DNA of 64,000 nucleotides from Nitzschia sp. pyKryTriq1. Its lineage: Eukaryota > Bacillariophyta > Bacillariophyceae > Bacillariales > Bacillariaceae. Of the stretch, positions 11,700 to 22,235 are shown piece by piece. Location: positions 930,001-994,000 of the forward strand of contig OY101119.1 of assembly GCA_956465555.1 (NCBI GenBank), in the 5' to 3' direction. The notes beneath the pieces are model-generated. The model had not been told where the DNA came from, did no database searches, and saw nothing but the letters and a program-made list of their open reading frames with translations. Every line of letters begins with the position of its first letter. The stretch's first letter is position 1. Both the position numbers and the translations under genes were made by a program.

Positions 11700-12574
11700 A
11701 TAACTAAGGATTACTAGAGCTGCATTGTTACTTTATTTTACTTTACTTTTTCTTTAGCACGAGTGTACATGCCGAGGCTTCATGAGTATAGATACAATGG
11801 ATTTTGGGAAGCTGATGGAATATTTTCGGTTTTGGCATGAATTTTGTTCGCATTTTATTATCCCGCTCGGATGAGAAGTGATCGGATCGCTAGCCGTCAC
11901 ATTTTACCAAAGAAAGGGATGACAGACGGAAAAAGGACGAAAAGTGAGGAGAAGAACAAACAGACGCCGCAGACACGACAGACACTAACCATTGGATATA
12001 TCATAAAAAGTATTCGGATGGACTTGCGGCAGTTGCCGTCTGCAAAACAGTTTCCACTTGAGCAATTACAAAGTGAGCTCACAATTTATAAAACTAAAGA
12101 ACTTACAGTTCATCACAAATCCACCTATTTACTACGCCCAAATAGTAGGCTCATAACCCACTATTTCTACACGCACCCCGCACCGCATCGACGCAGATGA
12201 GCGATGAAACCGACCGGGCACCGCACTCGCGCGTACCAGTAGATAATAGTGTACCAGGTACCGGAACGGTACTCGTACGTGTATTATCGTAGAGGGACGC
12301 CGACAAACGCAAACAACCCGCCACAACCTACAAAACAAAGCAACGAAATACGAGGGAAATACTGCAGTCCAATCATCCACAGTATTGTAGTCTCTCTAGA
12401 GTAGAGTCACTATCTACGCGTCCTTTTTGATCTGGTGGTCCCACTAGTTGTTCACAGAGAGCATAGACGACTTCCTGCCCACACCTAGTAGTAGAGTCGA
12501 TAGTTTTTGTCCGTGTGAGCTTCGAGACCGAAAATAGGATCCCCAATAATTGAATTTAGTTTAATTCGACTTTG
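11700..12574. other. Intergenic spacer with a GTAC tract
   Basis: No gene is supported. A GTACCAGGTACCGG..GTACTCGTACG tract lies at 12232-12282. The last 200 bp is the likely promoter and 5' UTR of the symplekin gene. Confidence 0.55.
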
Positions 12575-15500
12575 ATGTTTCGTTCGAATGATCGCCGCCG
12601 CGAAGGCGGTCGTCGTGAATCCATTGAAGACAATCTAGCCAGTTACACGGGACAACAAGAGGACGATAATGTTCTTAGCGACGATGACAATGCCGCCCCC
12701 GACATGCAGTCCGAGGTGGACGACGTCGAGAAGGAAGATCCATTGCTGCTGGCGATTGACGACTTGGAGGGACGCGTCGTCGCTGCACTCGATGATGTCA
12801 AGGTTCACCCGGGGATACGAACGACAGGACCAGTTGCTGAGGAACTAGCCACGCTCTTGCGTCCCGTCTTAGAGGTGGCAGCCCATACGGCTCCTTCAGT
12901 AGCGAGAACGTACTACCGGGGTGTTGGAGCGGAAGGAGTTGAGGCGAGTTGCGAAGATGTCTACCAACGAGTAGTGAGTGATTTGGTATTGCCGGTCCTG
13001 CTAGAAATGGCACAGTCAGACACCATTCCTGCGAAACGCGGCGCCTCGCTGGAATTCTTTCGGCAGCTGTGGAAAGAGTGTCACAAGCCAGGCTCTTGGT
13101 TGGATCTCAGTCCCGGAGCCAACGCTGGGCCCTATGGGAGCGGCCAGACTAGCGGCAAACATCACCACCATCAACAGCAAAATCAGCCTCGAGCACAATA
13201 CAAGCGCCGACAAGCCAAACGCATGGCTCGAGAGGGAGAAATCTTGAGGTACTGGGTTCAAGCTTCCATCGCGTGTACACTTCCTGGAGTCTTTACGGAC
13301 GAGGCGGCCGAATCGGCCATTGCTGCGAGAGGCATCATTGCAGCTTCGGCCAGTATTCGACCGTCGCTCAAACACATTGCGCAGCGCATTCGAGACACAG
13401 ATGACCGTGGTGCCAATCGTATCTATGGGCCCGTCATGAAAATGGTGGAAGGGGTTTTGAAGAAGCTCTTTTTGAGTGACTCTTCATCCAACGCGGCGCA
13501 AGGAGATGCCTTGCGAAGCGCTTGCATCAAATTTCTAGAAATTGTCTGCTTGTGCTGTTCTGCCAAGCCAGAAGATCCCTCCCAACGGCGAAGAACCAAT
13601 ACTGTAAGTGCAACGATCTTGGCTCGGGGTGGGGACCAAGTACAAAAAAGGCGCCTAGTGCTAACTCTTTTTGTTCCTCTCGACGCGATCAGCCCGATGA
13701 CTTTTCGTTAGAAGACTTGCCTGCCGGTCACCCTATCATTACCCGAGAAGCTCTGGAATCCATCTCGGAATATGCCTTTTCCACGCTCCGTGGCTTGACG
13801 TTACTCGGAGGTCAAGTCAAGATGGACGTCAATCTTTTATCTGATATGATGTTACGAGGAGACAATACCCCGTCAGCTCAAGTGGTATCTATTCTCAAGC
13901 CAGCCGCCTTAGCCTATCTCGAACTAGAAGCGGGTCTTCCTAAAGGAGACGACGAAAATGCACTGGATATCCACATTGATAGAGAAAATCTGGAGTTCGA
14001 CTTCGTGCTCTGTGCCAAGTCCTATGCATTGTCTGTCAATGCTATTTCGGCCATTGCGACTAACCGCCCTGTTTTCTTCAAAGAAGGAGCCATTTGTCTG
14101 GTACGACGTGCGGCGGATCCCCTCACTTACAGCGAAGATGGTAGCACAAGCGACAAGAGCCTGCCAAAGAATGCTGTCGTGGGGCTTCAAGCACAAATCA
14201 AAGCCTCGTGTTTGACCTTGTTGCGGAATGCTCTCAGTGTTCAAACCCAGGCGGCTAATCTATTACACAGGTGCCTGGTAGAAAAGTGTGACATGCAAGT
14301 CCAAGCCGATAAGGCACTCAAAATGGCCCAACAAACGACCGCTTTGAAGACTGCCGGTCGTGCGGCACGAAACCGTGCCAATATGTTTTACGAATGGGAA
14401 AGCACCGAAGAGGGACGTACCTCCAAACGGCAACGGGAGACTGACGATGCACTGGCAAAAATGAGAGCTGCTCGTGCCTCGCGAGGTTTGGGGCACGGAA
14501 TTCAATTGCCGACATCAATGGTGGATTCCATCGAGCTCATCCTAGCCAACCTACAGCACTTACCTGCCAAGCGACCGACAGCGTCCTCGTCGTCGTCGAG
14601 TACCAACAAAGGCAAGACGGCAACACTGCTCAGTTTGGACTTTGTGGTAGACGCTATCAACACCAACGGAGCCTCCTTGGCACAGGAAGAAGGTCGATGG
14701 TATTCCCGAGATGGTGGTAACGCATGGACCGCCAATCCAGATGATGGAATCTATGAACTATCATCCAAACTGTTGGCTGTCACCACCGATGAGGGAGAAC
14801 CTCCCAAGAAAAAGTCAAAACAAGACGTTCAAAACATTGAAGATCAAAAGGAAATGTACAGTACGCAGTGCCAAACTGCTGCTGCCGAAGCTGTGGGGCG
14901 GATCGTCGCCAACGGCATGACCAGTCGCAATGCACCATTGGCCGAGATGGCTAATCGTTTGGCGGCTCGGTTGGCTTGGAGCCTAAAGAACGTGCCACCC
15001 CCGGCTCAACTGCAGCCAGCACAAGATATGGCTCTGGATACTATTCAAAGCGCCAAGAAAAGACTGGGCGAGACTGATGAATCTTCTTCTTCAACGACGA
15101 CCAAATCCATGGACGAATTAGCCACATCTTACCCGCTTGTCACGTCCTGTTTGGCATTGGAGGCGACGTCAGCCTTGAATTTTGGATCGATGGATGGTCG
15201 AGAGGGAGTATCCTTGAGTAATGCTCTGCTGAACGAGGCCTACGCGCAAGATTGCCAGTACGAAGGAGAGGAACATAACGAGGACGAATTACACTCCAAA
15301 TATAAGACGAGCTTGGATGTCTATGCTGGCTCGGTGCTCCATTCTAGTGAACGGGCCAACATCAAAGCTACGGACAACGACCGAAAACGTGTGGTGACAT
15401 CGCTCGCATCGAAAATGCAGCACGACTTTGGAGTTTTACCGTGGCTGACATCTTCTGGATTGAAATTGGTCAGTGCAATGTGCGACATTGATGATATTGC

Positions 15501-16923
15501 GAAAAAAGCCAAAGAGGCGGCCCAGAAACAATCACAGCAAAGCATTGCGACGTCCGCAGCGCTGCACGCAGCCAAACAAGCCGCGGAGAAGCGAGCCACT
15601 GCCGCTCTTTTGGTCTTGAGAGATGCGGCGTTTCAGCGCACCAACCCGGGATCGCGACTGGGCGCGGTCCGTACAGCGGTAGCCTTGGCATCAGGACACT
15701 TTGGTGCAAGTCCAAGTTGCGAAGACAAGGCTCTGAAGTTGGTAATGAATGTCTTGTATGCTCGTTCGGAAGACCTTGCCAACGCAGTAGTGGAATCGGC
15801 GATTGCCGAATTGAAGGTAGCCTCCGACTACGCCGTCGAGAACTACTCGAAGATTCAAAAGGCAAACAAAGAGGCGGCTGAAAAAGAGACCGCTAATGAG
15901 CATACTCCTAAAGCACCCTTTGCCGCGGAGAGTGACGAGGAAAAAGCTGCTATGGATAAGGTGCGCAAACCCGCTGTCCTATTCATGGCTTTATGTATTC
16001 GTCGACCCGAAATCATCAAGACTCTATTTGCATTGAGTTCTGTACCCAAGGCGGATGTGCTTTCCAAAGCGGTACGGCAACAAATGCCCAAGCTTGCCCG
16101 TGCCGCCGGGACTAAGCACGGTGCCGCAGAAATAGCTTTGAAGGTTGCGGACATGGCATCTCCTGCTGAGACCCCACTGCTTTTGGCCTTGCTCGATAAT
16201 TTGGCACCGCTTGGGGAGAAGGGGATACCTCCCCAGGAGTTCATCGACGCTTGCTTTGAAATTCAAGAAAAGAAGAAGACAGGAGATGCCAAGGATGCTC
16301 GTTTCCTCATCCCAGTCGTTTCAGCGATGCTGCGGGAAGATCTCATCAAGAGACTGCCCGAATTTATGGAAGCAGACGATTCTATTTTCATGGCTGCGTT
16401 GGTCAAAATGGGCGAAAGACTTGGACGACATGCTCTGTTGTTTCGAGAAGAACCCGAATCCGACAATCCCACACTCAAGGGCCTCACGGGATGCGAACAA
16501 CTTGTCTACCTCCACAAATTGGATTTTCAAGCTGCCGGCTTGCCTCAGAAACGATACCTGGACGCGATCCGTTTGTGCCTGGACAATGAAGAGATATTCA
16601 CGGATAGTTTAGTCATGTCCGCGTTGGATCATATGAGTGGGGTCTTTTTGACGGGCGCCGAAAAGTTGCCCTTGGCATTCATGCGAACTATCATTTTGGT
16701 CTGCTCGAAGCACGAGAGTTTACATAGTTGGATTTGCCATACACTCTTGCCTCGACTTGTTGAAGGGAAGATCTACGAAGACCGACGCCAGTGGGAAGGA
16801 TGGATGCGTTGCGCCAAAATTCTGGAAAGCACTTCAGGGAGCGGAGTCAGCAGCGCCGATGCGATCAACCAACTGCCACCGGAACAGCTGGCGTTGTATC
16901 AAGCACGCTACGGTGGTACTTGA
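12575..16923 (+). CDS. SYMPK: Symplekin (Pta1 homologue), mRNA 3'-end processing scaffold
   Basis: Exons 12575-13603 and 13693-16923 give about 1419 residues; the 89-bp intron (GTAAGT..TCAG) is phase 0 and joins NT to PDDFSLED. The ATG at 12575 is the first in frame. The protein is almost wholly alpha-helical, as expected for a HEAT-type scaffold, with a charged N-terminus and a His/Gln tract near residue 195. The last 190 residues match the symplekin C-terminal domain: a short YLHKLDFQAAGLPQ segment, a VFLTGAEKLPLAFMRTIIL helix pair and LVEGKIYEDRRQWEGWMRC, ending with the LPPEQL stretch. Symplekin bridges the polyadenylation factors CPSF and CstF and binds the Ssu72 phosphatase in the nucleus. 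Length is slightly above the animal protein. Acidic insertions in the centre look lineage-specific. Confidence 0.88.
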
Positions 16924-17140
16924 GTGAGTAGCCTTTCATAATAAAGAACTAGTCAAGTGAAAGCTGTGCTTCTGTGATCTAGAAAATTTAGGTTACCAAC
17001 ACGTGTGATCTGGCCTGGGACTAAACGTCGCCAAAAAGGAATTGACACCGTAGAGGGGCGTGTGGAAAACGCTCTGTCAAAGATCGACGTGTGAGATTCG
17101 ATCCACTAGTTTAGAATAAAGAGACATTCCGAACAAGGTA

Positions 17141-17692
17141 TTAAATAAAAGTACTCACATTGAAAAACTCCAGAACATAGCTGTGATGATGCTCGAACAG
17201 TCCATGTCCGATACTCTCCAAGGCTCCAACATTGATAAATACCAGCAAGATACCCACAATTAAATAAGAGAGTCGACTCCAGGAAGGATCATTGTATAAT
17301 TTTTGATAGAGTACGAACTCCCACATACTCATATACATGATATAAAACAGCCAGGGGGTGTAGGGATGTGGTTCGAACTGCAAATACAGATACAGATACG
17401 TCGTGGTGACGACAAAACTGAGATGGCGTGTGAAATCCGAGTGATCGCTGACGCTTCGAACAATTAAAAAGACACCCGAGACGGCAAGCGGCATCCCCAG
17501 AAAGTGAAGAAGACCATTGACACAATTTCCGTGACACTTTCGAAATTGTTTGTAGCCCTCCTGATTCGGGTCGGCCAAGGCGAAGAGAATCATAAAGAAA
17601 ATGATGGACCCAATCATGCCGATGATCGGGGGCAACCCTCGTGGTGGCGCATTTTGCTTGTATACACTTGGTGCAGCTGTTGCTTCGCTCAT
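17141..17692 (-). CDS. Mpo1-like / DUF962 membrane protein
   Basis: 183 residues from the ATG at 17692. A hydrophobic N-terminal helix (IIGMIGSIIFFMILFALA) is followed by HGNCVNGLLHFLGMPLAVSG, the H..CN..lHfiGiP block of the DUF962 family. Two or three further membrane segments and the family-like GHGLFEHHH end complete it. Yeast Mpo1 is an ER dioxygenase that oxidises 2-hydroxy fatty acids from phytosphingosine; activity here is inferred only from the family. The codons after LEFFN begin GTGAGTACT, a good splice donor, so the annotated end (VSTFI and TAA) may be intron read-through, and the true C-terminus could lie in an exon below 17141. I could not pick a single acceptor with confidence. 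Confidence 0.75.
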   Translation of the reverse strand: MSEATAAPSVYKQNAPPRGLPPIIGMIGSIIFFMILFALADPNQEGYKQFRKCHGNCVNGLLHFLGMPLAVSGVFLIVRSVSDHSDFTRHLSFVVTTTYLYLYLQFEPHPYTPWLFYIMYMSMWEFVLYQKLYNDPSWSRLSYLIVGILLVFINVGALESIGHGLFEHHHSYVLEFFNVSTFI

Positions 17693-18118
17693 AGTCTCTC
17701 TTGAATGTTATGAGATACTGCTGGAATATGATGTGATGGCTTGGTTGAAATTTGAATGGGCTCGGTTCGATGATTCGGTACCAGGTATCGCGTAGACACC
17801 GCCCCGCCCCGCCTGTAAGAATAATCCGATTCGAAACCCATTCACTGATAAAAGGACAGACAATCCGTTGAGACCGCTACATTTTGCGGAACAGATGTCG
17901 CGCGATGTCGGTGCGCTCTTCCGAAGGCCCCCGAAGGTCGGACCCACCTTCATTTCGCTCCCGACAATCAAAGTAGTCGAATCAGCTGCAGACACATTTT
18001 GTCCAATCAAAACTAGCGCAGACACCAGATTACTTATCATCGATGGAGCATCATTTTTTGTTTTCTTCTCTCTAGAGACTGTGTACCACTTGTACCGGTA
18101 TGCCGTCGACAATCGACA
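17693..18118. promoter_or_regulatory. Spacer between divergent genes, GC-rich tract
   Basis: This 426 bp separates the minus-strand DUF962 gene from the plus-strand fragment at 18119. It contains a C-rich CCCCGCCCCGCC tract near 17800 and a GTACCGG tract starting at 18083. It is plausibly the promoter of the DUF962 gene. No specific site is identified. Confidence 0.4.
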
Positions 18119-18628
18119 ATGGCGAAAGACTTCTCTTATCTTCTCGTCATTGGTCTCATGGTCGTACCGGTACCGACTATTCATCGGGTACCAACTACAA
18201 GTATTCTCCACAATATCACTACTGTACTTCTTCTTCTTTCTTCTTCCATCCCAACCACAAACTACTACTCAACCATGCCACGCAACAACTTAGTAACGGA
18301 TGAGTCCAGCAGGGTGTTGGTGGAGGCGACACGTTCAAGTGCACTCCAAATCATCAAACAAAAACTCTTGGGGCTACAAATGACCCCGAAAGAGTTAGTA
18401 GCAGCATTGGGGAAACAGGGTGTCGGGCCTAACAAGCCCCAAATTGTTTCATTTCTTCTGTCTGTGCAGGGGGGACCCCGTGAAATTTTTACCGGTTGGA
18501 CCAATGTACCCCTGTCGCAAAAGGGAATTCGGGAAGCCCAAGCAACGGGACAGCAAGTGGCGCAGTATTATACCAATGAGTACTATGATAATGATTGCAA
18601 TGTAGTATACTCTATTCTAATAGTTTAA
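18119..18628 (+). pseudogene. Phosphoglycerate-mutase-like fragment
   Basis: A frame of 169 residues (118 from the second ATG at 18275) includes FTGWTNVPLSQKG followed by an EAQATGQ helix, the segment right after the catalytic histidine in 2,3-bisphosphoglycerate-dependent phosphoglycerate mutases (FTGWTDVxLSxxG). The catalytic LxRHGxS block that should stand just before it is absent; the frame has PREI there instead. The frame stops soon after. About 35 bp downstream another frame is open (DVPERLWDFGMTHEARIMNYLP), but no acceptable splice joins the two. A truncated, non-functional gene copy is the simplest reading. A spliced gene with exons I could not resolve is the alternative. Confidence 0.45.
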
Positions 18629-19153
18629 AGTTGTCTACTCAAGTATATTCTAAAAGTATTAGTTCTGAAGGATGTGCCCGAGCGACTATGGGATTTCGGC
18701 ATGACACACGAAGCGCGAATTATGAACTACCTACCAAAGAGTAACAACGCCTGATGCTCACACAAAAATATATACGGACAGACACCTGATGTTAGGGAGG
18801 ATGCAGATTTCCGCTTTTACGATCTTGCCTGGACGTACGACGACACGAACGAGGACGATACGCAGAAGATATCAAGATGGCTCCGTGATCGAAGCAGTGA
18901 AAAAGTGCACTGCTTAGTGCTTAGAGTAGAATAGAATTGATTCGAGTGATTCGCTTCGATCCGTCTTGAAGATTGACTGGTAGGATTACTTCAGTGTTCA
19001 GTCACCAGTCAGAATTTTCTACGAAGCTCACCGGTCTCGACTTTCGACGACAATTGATTGACGACGATGATGGCAGTCTACTTGTAGTCTAACAACAGAT
19101 GATAGCATAATCGCATCCTTCAACATTATATATAAGCAACAGCATTCACCATC
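18629..19153. other. Spacer with possible coding remnants
   Basis: Short coding-like frames occur (near 18662-18752, and near 18789-18932 reading PDVREDADFRFYDLAW), which may be further debris of the mutase-like copy. None has a start codon or domain. The last 150 bp, with TATATATAA near 19128-19136, is the likely promoter of the NFU gene. Confidence 0.4.
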
Positions 19154-20383
19154 ATGTTTCAAGCCCTGGCTCTGCTGCCCCTATTGATCTACCTATCATC
19201 GCACCAGCAAGCTGATGGATTCTTCCCGACGAGCTCAACAAGCTTGTCGTCACGCACCTGCTTTGGTGTGCCTCGTCGAAATAAAGACATGATTTCTACC
19301 ATCATTTTCCATCCATCCACTCGACTTCATGCGGAAGGAGGGGAAAAGACAGAATCATCGTCGACGACTTCGACTGCGGCTCCCATCTTGAATGGCAAAC
19401 GTGTCCTTCCATACAAAGTGCTAATGGCTGGTCTGAAAGGAAACCCCAACGTGGCCGGAGTATTTGCCCTGATGAACTCGGATTACAAGAGAGGATATGC
19501 AGGATGGGAACAATGTGAACACATTGGTGTTTCCTTTGATTTAGATACCGACCTGACGCAGTTTGCCGAAGAATTCGGCGCCGAAAAGGTGGCACATATA
19601 CGGGCCATGTCTTTTGTCATCCCCAGCGAAGGTGCCATGCAATCGATCGCGGATGATTGGAGAATCGAAGCATCCAAGGCGGGTGGTAGAATCAATTTTG
19701 ATCCCGTCACAGCTGCCATGGAAATGCCGCTGGACGACGACGACTTGGACCTCGATGATTTGGACGAAGACGACATGGAATTCATGGAGATGACTGCAGA
19801 AGCAATGGCAATGGCGACGGGTGGTGGCCCACCACCTGCAGCCGTGGCCGAAGAAGGAGATAGCGTTGTTTCCCCTTTTGAAATGCCCAAGACAGCGTCT
19901 GTGACTACTACAGCAGATGAACAGAAGGTTTTCAACAAGGAAAATGTAGACAAGGTTCTTGACGAAGTCCGTCCGTACCTGATTAGTGATGGTGGAAATG
20001 TTTCGGTAGAACGAGTGGATGAAGAAACACGAAATGTGTATTTGAAACTAGAGGGAGCCTGTGGATCATGCCCATCATCGACTGTCACAATGCAAATGGG
20101 AATCGAACGTGTCCTAAAGGAGAACTTTGCGAATTTAGGGGAAGTTCTCCAAGTGGACGATGGTGATGGTAAGCCGAAAGAGCTTTCATTTGAAATGGTG
20201 GCCATCGAGGTCAACCGAATCAATCCTGCCATTATTGCCATGGGAGGATCCGTAGAGATTGTCAGTGTGGACGGGGAAACAGGTATTGTCGAGCTGAAAT
20301 TCAATGGAGCCGCCAAGGTTCGACAGGGTCTCGAGTTGGCCATTCAAGATATTGATTTTGTCAAGGAAGTCAAATTCATTTAG
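19154..20383 (+). CDS. NFU: Plastid NFU-type iron-sulfur scaffold with GIY-YIG-like domain
   Basis: 409 residues, no intron. Residues 1-22 form a signal peptide, followed by ADG-FFPTSS, a diatom-type plastid transit start, so the protein is predicted in the plastid stroma. Residues 98-155 (AGVFALMNSD..HIGVSFDL) resemble the degenerate GIY-YIG-like module found N-terminal to NFU domains in some plant plastid NFU proteins. An acidic linker (DDDDLDLDDLDEDD) follows. Residues 262-330 are a NifU C-terminal domain with GACGSCPSST; Cys303 and Cys306 would hold a 4Fe-4S cluster between two subunits. Residues 345-409 are a second NifU-like domain that lacks the CxxC, as in plant plastid NFU2. NFU proteins pass clusters to photosystem I and other stromal clients. 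It is convergent with EMC7, whose stop is 62 bp away. Confidence 0.88.
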   Translation: MFQALALLPLLIYLSSHQQADGFFPTSSTSLSSRTCFGVPRRNKDMISTIIFHPSTRLHAEGGEKTESSSTTSTAAPILNGKRVLPYKVLMAGLKGNPNVAGVFALMNSDYKRGYAGWEQCEHIGVSFDLDTDLTQFAEEFGAEKVAHIRAMSFVIPSEGAMQSIADDWRIEASKAGGRINFDPVTAAMEMPLDDDDLDLDDLDEDDMEFMEMTAEAMAMATGGGPPPAAVAEEGDSVVSPFEMPKTASVTTTADEQKVFNKENVDKVLDEVRPYLISDGGNVSVERVDEETRNVYLKLEGACGSCPSSTVTMQMGIERVLKENFANLGEVLQVDDGDGKPKELSFEMVAIEVNRINPAIIAMGGSVEIVSVDGETGIVELKFNGAAKVRQGLELAIQDIDFVKEVKFI

Positions 20384-20445
20384 TAAACGAATATAATTTT
20401 CACTCTTTCAAATGTACGAAATTTCATTTTAGATAGATTACAAGT

Positions 20446-21189
20446 TTAGTCTTTCTTGGCCCGACGTCGTTCCCGCCGGGACTTGGCTGGATCGGTAGAG
20501 GAGGAGTCCCCACCCATGTTAAACATTTGACTAAGCATTTCCGTGGGATTGGACTGGGCCTGCATTTGTTTCCTCATTTGCTCCTTTTCCTCGGGATCTA
20601 GGCCTTCCATCAACTTGGGCATACCAAACATCAAACCTGCAGAGACCAACATCATCAAAACCATTGGATTCTTCAACATACTAAAGATGGAAAATCCTTT
20701 AGCTGGTTCAAAGTAGTCATAGGTGGCATGCGGCGTCAACACGAGTGGATACTTGATGGCTGTTTTGCCGGCACCTGGATACGCATATTCCAAACACTTG
20801 GGTGCATCCATGGAATCTTCCAATAGTTGCACCTTCACCTGACCAAAATGATACGTGACGGAGTGAATGTCCAGCTGGTGGACACCGGGAGGGACGTTGT
20901 AAATCACAAAACTACCATCGGAACGGCTATACGTTGCGTACTCGGCGTTATTCAAGGTGATGCGAGTAGTGATATTGAATGGGCTTTTATCAGGGAACTC
21001 AAGTCGACCTTCGAGGGTCGTAGTCACGCCTTGAGCCGCACTGCATATGAAATCAAAGAAGGCAGAGTCAGATTAGATGTCAGGGGCACCAAGGACGATG
21101 GATTGATTCGCATGTAGAAAGCCCGCGTTTTAATCGTACCTCGCAGCAACGATTCCCAAGAGACAGAGCAATCTGGTCAATGCTATCAT
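20446..21189 (-). CDS. EMC7: ER membrane protein complex subunit 7
   Basis: Two exons on the minus strand, 21189-21140 and 21040-20446, encode 214 residues. The 99-bp intron (GTACG..GCAG) is phase 2 and joins IVAA-S-AAQGVTTTLEG. Exon 1 supplies a signal peptide (ALTRLLCLLGIVAA). The mature N-terminus is the EMC7 beta-sandwich: GRLEFPD, ITLNNAEYATYSRSDGSF, then NVPPGVHQLDIHS. A membrane segment (NPMVLMMLVSAGLMFGMPKL) follows, and then a cytosolic tail ending in RRERRRAKKD. EMC inserts tail-anchored and multipass proteins into the ER membrane; EMC7 is a lumenal lid subunit. The two-exon model rests on a clear donor and acceptor and restores a normal signal peptide. Confidence 0.9.
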
Positions 21190-21331
21190 GTTTTCGGATT
21201 CCTGCAAACTATAGACAAAGGGTGATGGGAATATCAGCTGTGATGTTCAAGCCTCCAGACTGCAGAGATGTTGTTGGGTCAACAAGAACTAAGAGGCAAA
21301 ATAATGAGGGAGCAACAAAGAGGAAGGAGCA

Positions 21332-21448
21332 TACCGGTACCGGTACCGTACCACTACCGGTACAGTAATAATCGTCGCGACAACAGTTGCTGTCACTCAG
21401 TCTATTCTTAGCTCTCAGTACATACAGTACCACGTACCGGTACTGTAT
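21332..21448. repeat. GTAC/ACCGGT palindromic tracts
   Basis: Two clusters, ACCGGTACCGGTACCGTACC at 21333-21352 and GTACCGGTACTGTA near 21434-21447, separated by ordinary sequence. Same composition as the other islands in the window. Confidence 0.7.
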
Positions 21449-21618
21449 CATACTCTACCGTGACTTTGAAGATGAGACAGCGCGACAGGTACAAGCAGTA
21501 GCGACGGACAGATTATGACGGTAGAAGGACGGACACACGCGCCAGACGTACAGTACGAAAACAAACTCGATGATCGAAAACCGCAATACTGCGGCATACT
21601 GTTACCAGGACCAGCGCG

Positions 21619-21727
21619 CTACTACTACTACTATACTACTACTACTATACTACTACTACTATACTACTACTACTATACTACTACTACTATACTACTACTA
21701 CTATACTACTACTACTATACTACTACT
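21619..21727. repeat. 14-bp minisatellite (TATACTACTACTAC)n
   Basis: Between seven and eight head-to-tail copies of a TATACTACTACTAC unit, each being four TAC triplets plus TA. It is immediately followed by a degenerate CTCTACTACTACTACTG stretch. The regular period distinguishes it from a plain trinucleotide run. Confidence 0.85.
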
Positions 21728-21762
21728 CTCTACTACTACTGCTTTACCGGTACGGTACTGGT

Positions 21763-21790
<28 letters not shown>
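21763..21790. repeat. (AG)14 microsatellite
   Basis: An uninterrupted run of 14 AG dinucleotides, about 35 bp after the minisatellite. Confidence 0.9.
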
Positions 21791-21793
<3 letters not shown>

Positions 21794-22235
21794 GAGTAGA
21801 GAGAGGTGGTACTGTGGATGTACCACCCAGGACTACAACGCTCCGCACAACCATGCAGACCCAGCACTAAACCTACGTACCCTCTCCCTCCTCCCCCTCA
21901 CTCGCTATCCCAACGCACCAAATACCGCACCACAAGCACACGTGCAGTACAGTATGAGTGAGCGTGGAAAGTACAAGACTTCTACGGCGAAAATACGAAA
22001 AGAACGGATCAAAACGGCCTAGTAGCTGAGAAGCTACTACAAGTCTAGCTGTGGCTGGATCGTGTCCAAGAAGAATAATGCCACAGGAGGGAGAGTCAGC
22101 CTCTGAAGTCCGTCCAGGGAGTCGGTGGAATAAGACAACATGATGGTTTGGAACTCTGGATAAAAGCTAGTTTCATAACATACAATATGTGAATGTGAAT
22201 GCCATTTTGTTTCGAAAACAAGAACTATACTCCTC

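Larger units (their letters stand above)
21190..22235. other. Spacer with satellites and a GTAC island
   Basis: No gene is supported. The spacer holds a GTAC/ACCGGT island (21332-21448), a 14-bp minisatellite (21619-21727) and an AG dinucleotide run (21763-21790). Frames through the minisatellite encode Tyr/Thr runs and are not genes. Confidence 0.7.

Noticed and set aside
17090-17110. GATTCGATCC resembling a tRNA T-loop
   Set aside because: No matching acceptor stem, D-arm or anticodon stem could be drawn around it.
19483-20343. 286-codon open frame antisense to NFU
   Set aside because: Translated peptide is Ser/Thr-rich and complementary to a well-supported gene.
21619-21727. Regular repeats that could suggest a CRISPR-like array
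   Set aside because: There are no spacers between units; it is a head-to-tail minisatellite in a eukaryotic genome.
21515-21793. Tyr/Thr-run frame over the minisatellite
   Set aside because: It translates a 14-bp repeat and an AG run; not a gene.
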